Source of the DNA: Candidatus Bathyarchaeota archaeon
GTDB taxonomy: Archaea; Thermoproteota; Bathyarchaeia; TCS64
DNA: 33,838 nucleotides
Assembly: GCA_026394265.1 (NCBI GenBank)
Contig: JAPKYO010000023.1
Span: 1 to 33,838 of the forward strand
Direction: 5' to 3'
In this document: positions 31,544 through 33,838 of the stretch, piece by piece
Layout: each line of letters starts with the position of its first letter
How positions within the stretch are numbered: the stretch's first letter is position 1
Notes under the pieces: generated by a model
What the model was told of the DNA's origin: nothing
Databases searched by the model: none
Seen by the model: the letters and a program-made list of their open reading frames with translations, nothing else
Position numbers and translations under genes: made by a program

Positions 31544-32232
31544 CGTGATCTCTCCTTAAGCTGTCTCAAAAACTCTTGAGTCCTGTTTGTGAGGCCGGAG
31601 GTGTGCGCCTCCAGCTCTATCTTGTTTATCACCTTGACCACCATATCTTCGCGTTCGCGGTTTGGTCCGGAGATGAGGACGCGACCGTTCTGCCCTATGG
31701 CGACGCGGCATCCGGTCTCCTTGATGATCATATTGATCATGCTTCCCTTCTTGCCGATTAGGCGGGGGATCTTCGACGGCGTGATGTGAACTATGAAGCC
31801 GTCGTATACCTTGCCCAGTCCGGGGCCGAGTATACTCAACACCGGAGTCCTCCTCCTGTCGAGGTCGACTATCTTGGCGATCATCGTGTCGCCGATGTCT
31901 AGGACGCGTGTCATGACGTATTCGGTCCTGAAGGGGCGGTCCACAGCGTCGGGTATGCCCATGACGGCCTCCGTTTCGGCGCCTATGTCGATCCTCCACT
32001 CCCCGAGGTCCATGTCGACGACCTCGCCGATGACCACGTCTCCGACCAGCGGGCTGTAACCCGTTGATAGGGCGGTCACCGAGACGTTGTCGGGTGAGTA
32101 GTTGACTAGGCCGAGGCGCGTGGCGTATACCTGCTCTTGGCTGCGGTAGGTGTTCTCACCGGTCCTGATCCTCCCCTCGTACAACATGTCCCCCGGGAGT
32201 ACCAGATCCCTGTCTTGATGGTTCGCGCTCAT
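31540..32232 (-). CDS. rrp4: Exosome RNA-binding cap subunit Rrp4
   Basis: Rrp4 forms part of the trimeric cap that feeds RNA into the exosome ring. The 230-residue protein has an N-terminal domain ([19 protein letters not shown]), an S1 domain (about residues 62-135, [20 protein letters not shown]) and a KH domain with the GxxG loop IGKKGSM (about 157-163). Overlaps rrp41 by four bases. Confidence 0.95.
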   Translation of the reverse strand: MSANHQDRDLVLPGDMLYEGRIRTGENTYRSQEQVYATRLGLVNYSPDNVSVTALSTGYSPLVGDVVIGEVVDMDLGEWRIDIGAETEAVMGIPDAVDRPFRTEYVMTRVLDIGDTMIAKIVDLDRRRTPVLSILGPGLGKVYDGFIVHITPSKIPRLIGKKGSMINMIIKETGCRVAIGQNGRVLISGPNREREDMVVKVINKIELEAHTSGLTNRTQEFLRQLKERSR

Positions 32233-32244
32233 ACCTGTTCAGCT

Positions 32245-32934
32245 TCACTTTAGTATTTTTGATTGGAGGTTTCCCTGCGTCGCCTTGCCGAGCTTGTCCA
32301 GTAGCTCGAGCTGCATAGCGGCGGGCAACTCCACGACAGCCACCCAGCTGCCGTCCTTCTGCCATTCGTCCCGCTTTATCTCGCCGTAGTTCTTCACTAT
32401 CCCGAAGCACCTCGCGGCGTGTTCCGGCGGGACCTTGAGGGCGAGCTGGATGTTCTCGCTGCTCATGGGTAGCACGGGTCGCAGAAGCTGGACCAGCTCC
32501 TTCACCTGCTCCTCAGCCGTCTTGAAGGGGTCAATGTTGAACTTGACCTCATCCATCGCGTTCTCTATGCGCGTGACGGGGTGTGGCAGCTTCGTCGCGG
32601 GGTCTACGTAGGTCCGGGAGATGATGGTGATGATCTGTCTGAGCTTCTGCTCGGTCATCTCCTTGCGCTGGGCGGCCGTGAGGAGGAACGTGCCCTTCTC
32701 GAACATCAGCTTCGCGACTTCGAGCGGGTCACTTGTCTTGAATTCGTCCTTTAGCTTGGACTCTGACGCCTTCTCGCCCTTGTTTGCGTCGGTGAAGATG
32801 GTGTCGATGAGGATTACGTTGGCGATGTCTATTGGCTCGCCCTTCTTGTAGGAGAGTCCCTTGTCGGGGTCTACGAGAATCTCGTACTTCTCTCCGCCGT
32901 GCTGGTAACGCACCAGGGTGTAGTTGCTCCCCAT
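32245..32934 (-). CDS. SBDS ribosome maturation protein
   Basis: Archaeal SBDS helps release the anti-association factor aIF6 from the 60S-like subunit. The 229-residue protein has the N-terminal FYSH domain (YTLVRYQHGGEKYEILVDP), the helical middle (QKLRQIITIISRTYVDP, with LPHPVTRIENAM) and a ferredoxin-like C-terminal domain. It lies between psmA and rrp4 with short gaps, the conserved archaeal order. Confidence 0.95.
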   Translation of the reverse strand: MGSNYTLVRYQHGGEKYEILVDPDKGLSYKKGEPIDIANVILIDTIFTDANKGEKASESKLKDEFKTSDPLEVAKLMFEKGTFLLTAAQRKEMTEQKLRQIITIISRTYVDPATKLPHPVTRIENAMDEVKFNIDPFKTAEEQVKELVQLLRPVLPMSSENIQLALKVPPEHAARCFGIVKNYGEIKRDEWQKDGSWVAVVELPAAMQLELLDKLGKATQGNLQSKILK

Positions 32935-32947
32935 CTCTTTGGCCCTT

Positions 32948-33640
32948 CTACCTCATGTGCTTCTGCACTTCGGAGTCGGGGAGTCTGCGGAAAACCTTCG
33001 TCTCTACCGGTACAACGGCGACCTTCACGTTCTCGGGGGTGATGCTTCCATCCGACGCGGTCTTCACCGCCTCAACGGCGAGGCTGATGGCGCCGTCCAG
33101 AGTGATGTCGTCCTTGTACTTCTCCTCCAGGAGCTTGTTGGCCTCGTCGCTCTTTCTTCCGACGGCGGTGGCCTTGTATCCCCTGTAACTGCCGCTCGGG
33201 TCCGTGGTCATCACCCTGCTGCCCTCTGCGTCGACACCCGCTATGATGGTGCTGACGCCGAATGGCCGGACGCCGGCGTGCTGCGTGTATATCTGAGCTA
33301 TGTCTCCCAAGCGCCTAGCCAGCATCTCCACGTCAACGGGCTCGTCGTAGAGGAGCCTGTTGCTCTGGGAGAAGACTCGGGCCTGACTGATCAGTACCCT
33401 GGCGTCGCTGCTAAGCCCCGCTATGGCCATGCTGACGTGCTCGTCCAGCTGGAATATCTTGCGGAAGTAGTCTCCGTCCTCCAGTACACTCTCAGGGGAC
33501 TCGTTAGCCGCTAGGGCTACCCCCTGGGGTGACGAGACGCCGACGATGGGTGCGCCCCTCTTCACCAGCTCCAGGGCGTATTCGACCTGGTAGAGTCTTC
33601 CCTCTGGTGAAAAGATTGTAATGGCGCGGTCGTAAGCTCC
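32948..33640 (-). CDS. psmA: Proteasome alpha subunit; N-terminus replaced by foreign sequence at the contig edge
   Basis: The 20S proteasome alpha ring gates access of unfolded proteins to the proteolytic chamber. The family N-terminal YDRAITIFSPEGRLYQVEYA is present (Y codon at 33632-33634), followed by the lysine pocket region and the normal C-terminal half. In true alpha subunits only about 5-10 residues precede YDRAIT. Here the frame instead runs on to the window edge as TPR-like sequence, so the native start codon is missing. The boundary is approximate, near 33620-33640. It leads the SBDS-exosome run. Confidence 0.9.
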   Translation of the reverse strand, partial: GAYDRAITIFSPEGRLYQVEYALELVKRGAPIVGVSSPQGVALAANESPESVLEDGDYFRKIFQLDEHVSMAIAGLSSDARVLISQARVFSQSNRLLYDEPVDVEMLARRLGDIAQIYTQHAGVRPFGVSTIIAGVDAEGSRVMTTDPSGSYRGYKATAVGRKSDEANKLLEEKYKDDITLDGAISLAVEAVKTASDGSITPENVKVAVVPVETKVFRRLPDSEVQKHMR

Positions 33641-33838
33641 TTCTTTTTCGGCGAGCTCCGCCAGGCGGGAATGGATCAGGGGCCGATTCTCGGGCGAGCC
33701 GGGGAGGGCGGCTTCCAGTCTGGCTCGCGCTTCTTCCGGATGGCCTTGGCCCAGCGCTTCCAAGCCCAGAAACAGCTCGGCCCGCACTTGTCCCGGCCCG
33801 GCCGCCGCCGCTTCCCGGAACAGGGCCCGGGCCAGGTC
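33641..33838 (-). other. TPR-like coding sequence joined in frame to psmA (probable assembly chimera)
   Basis: Read on the minus strand from the window edge, it encodes repeated helix-pair sequence (ALFREAAAAGPGQVRAELFL, then LEALGQGHPEEARARLEAAL, then RLAELAEKEGAYDRAI) characteristic of tetratricopeptide repeats. Codon choice (many GAA, CTG, CGG) differs from the archaeal genes beside it. The final TPR element GAYDRAI coincides with the proteasome motif YDRAI, so a shared short sequence may have caused a false join. Confidence 0.65.

Noticed and set aside
1..33838. Search for CRISPR arrays and insertion sequences.
   Set aside because: No regularly spaced repeats and no transposase or integrase coding sequence were seen.

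Overview
The window reads as archaeal chromosomal DNA. It carries an exosome gene run (Rrp4, Rrp41, Rrp42), SBDS, a proteasome alpha subunit, ribosomal protein L37Ae, KEOPS Pcc1, an archaeal-type asparagine synthetase A, archaeal TrmI, ThiI without a rhodanese domain, ThyX and a ThiN domain. TATA-like boxes lie about 26 bases before many starts, and several genes look leaderless. The gene set and fairly high GC suggest a TACK-group archaeon, perhaps Bathyarchaeia-like. That placement is inference, since there is no rRNA to test it. The right edge looks chimeric and two genes have homopolymer frame breaks, so this is probably a metagenome-assembled contig.

Layout, left to right. 1-1157: the C-terminal end of an amidinotransferase/arginine deiminase-type enzyme and a DUF998-like membrane protein. 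1162-3643 (minus): thiI, a small conserved protein, a degenerate ThyX-like gene and thyX, apparently co-transcribed. 3721-4324: an Hsp20 gene with a broken 5' end. 4595-7959: a candidate C/D box sRNA gene whose last 21 bases are repeated 3.3 kb downstream. Between the copies lie an amidohydrolase remnant and an AT-rich island of four minus-strand genes (a CAP-domain membrane protein, a two-helix mini-protein and two AN1 zinc-finger proteins). 8036-10656: an AhpD-like protein, a class II aldolase, an SRPBCC protein and an ArsR-like regulator. 10717-13366: an orphan GlmL/MutL-like ASKHA protein with a tightly linked barrel-sandwich-type partner.

13466-16257: a PurM-type enzyme with a broken 5' end, then an Lrp/AsnC regulator divergent from asparagine synthetase A. 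16249-20044: a multi-pass glycosyltransferase-like protein, a second AhpD-like protein, TrmI and an S66 peptidase. 20045-20591 has no protein gene but holds a GC-rich, strongly foldable segment that may be an RNA gene. 20592-25698: an M42 aminopeptidase, a GNAT-YoaP protein overlapping a HAD hydrolase, a CBS-pair protein, tRNA-Ser(GCT), RpiA, a membrane-anchored coiled-coil protein and a small GIY-YIG-like protein.

25888-29342 is a thiamine region. Two near-identical TPP riboswitches each precede an ECF S-component gene. The first leads an operon with a PurM-like/ThiN fusion and a methyltransferase. The second controls an unusually AT-rich thiT. 29357-33640 (minus) is the conserved archaeal order psmA-SBDS-rrp4-rrp41-rrp42-rpl37ae-pcc1, linking RNA decay, ribosome maturation and protein degradation. 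The last 200 bases encode TPR-like sequence of different character fused in frame to the proteasome gene, probably an assembly join.
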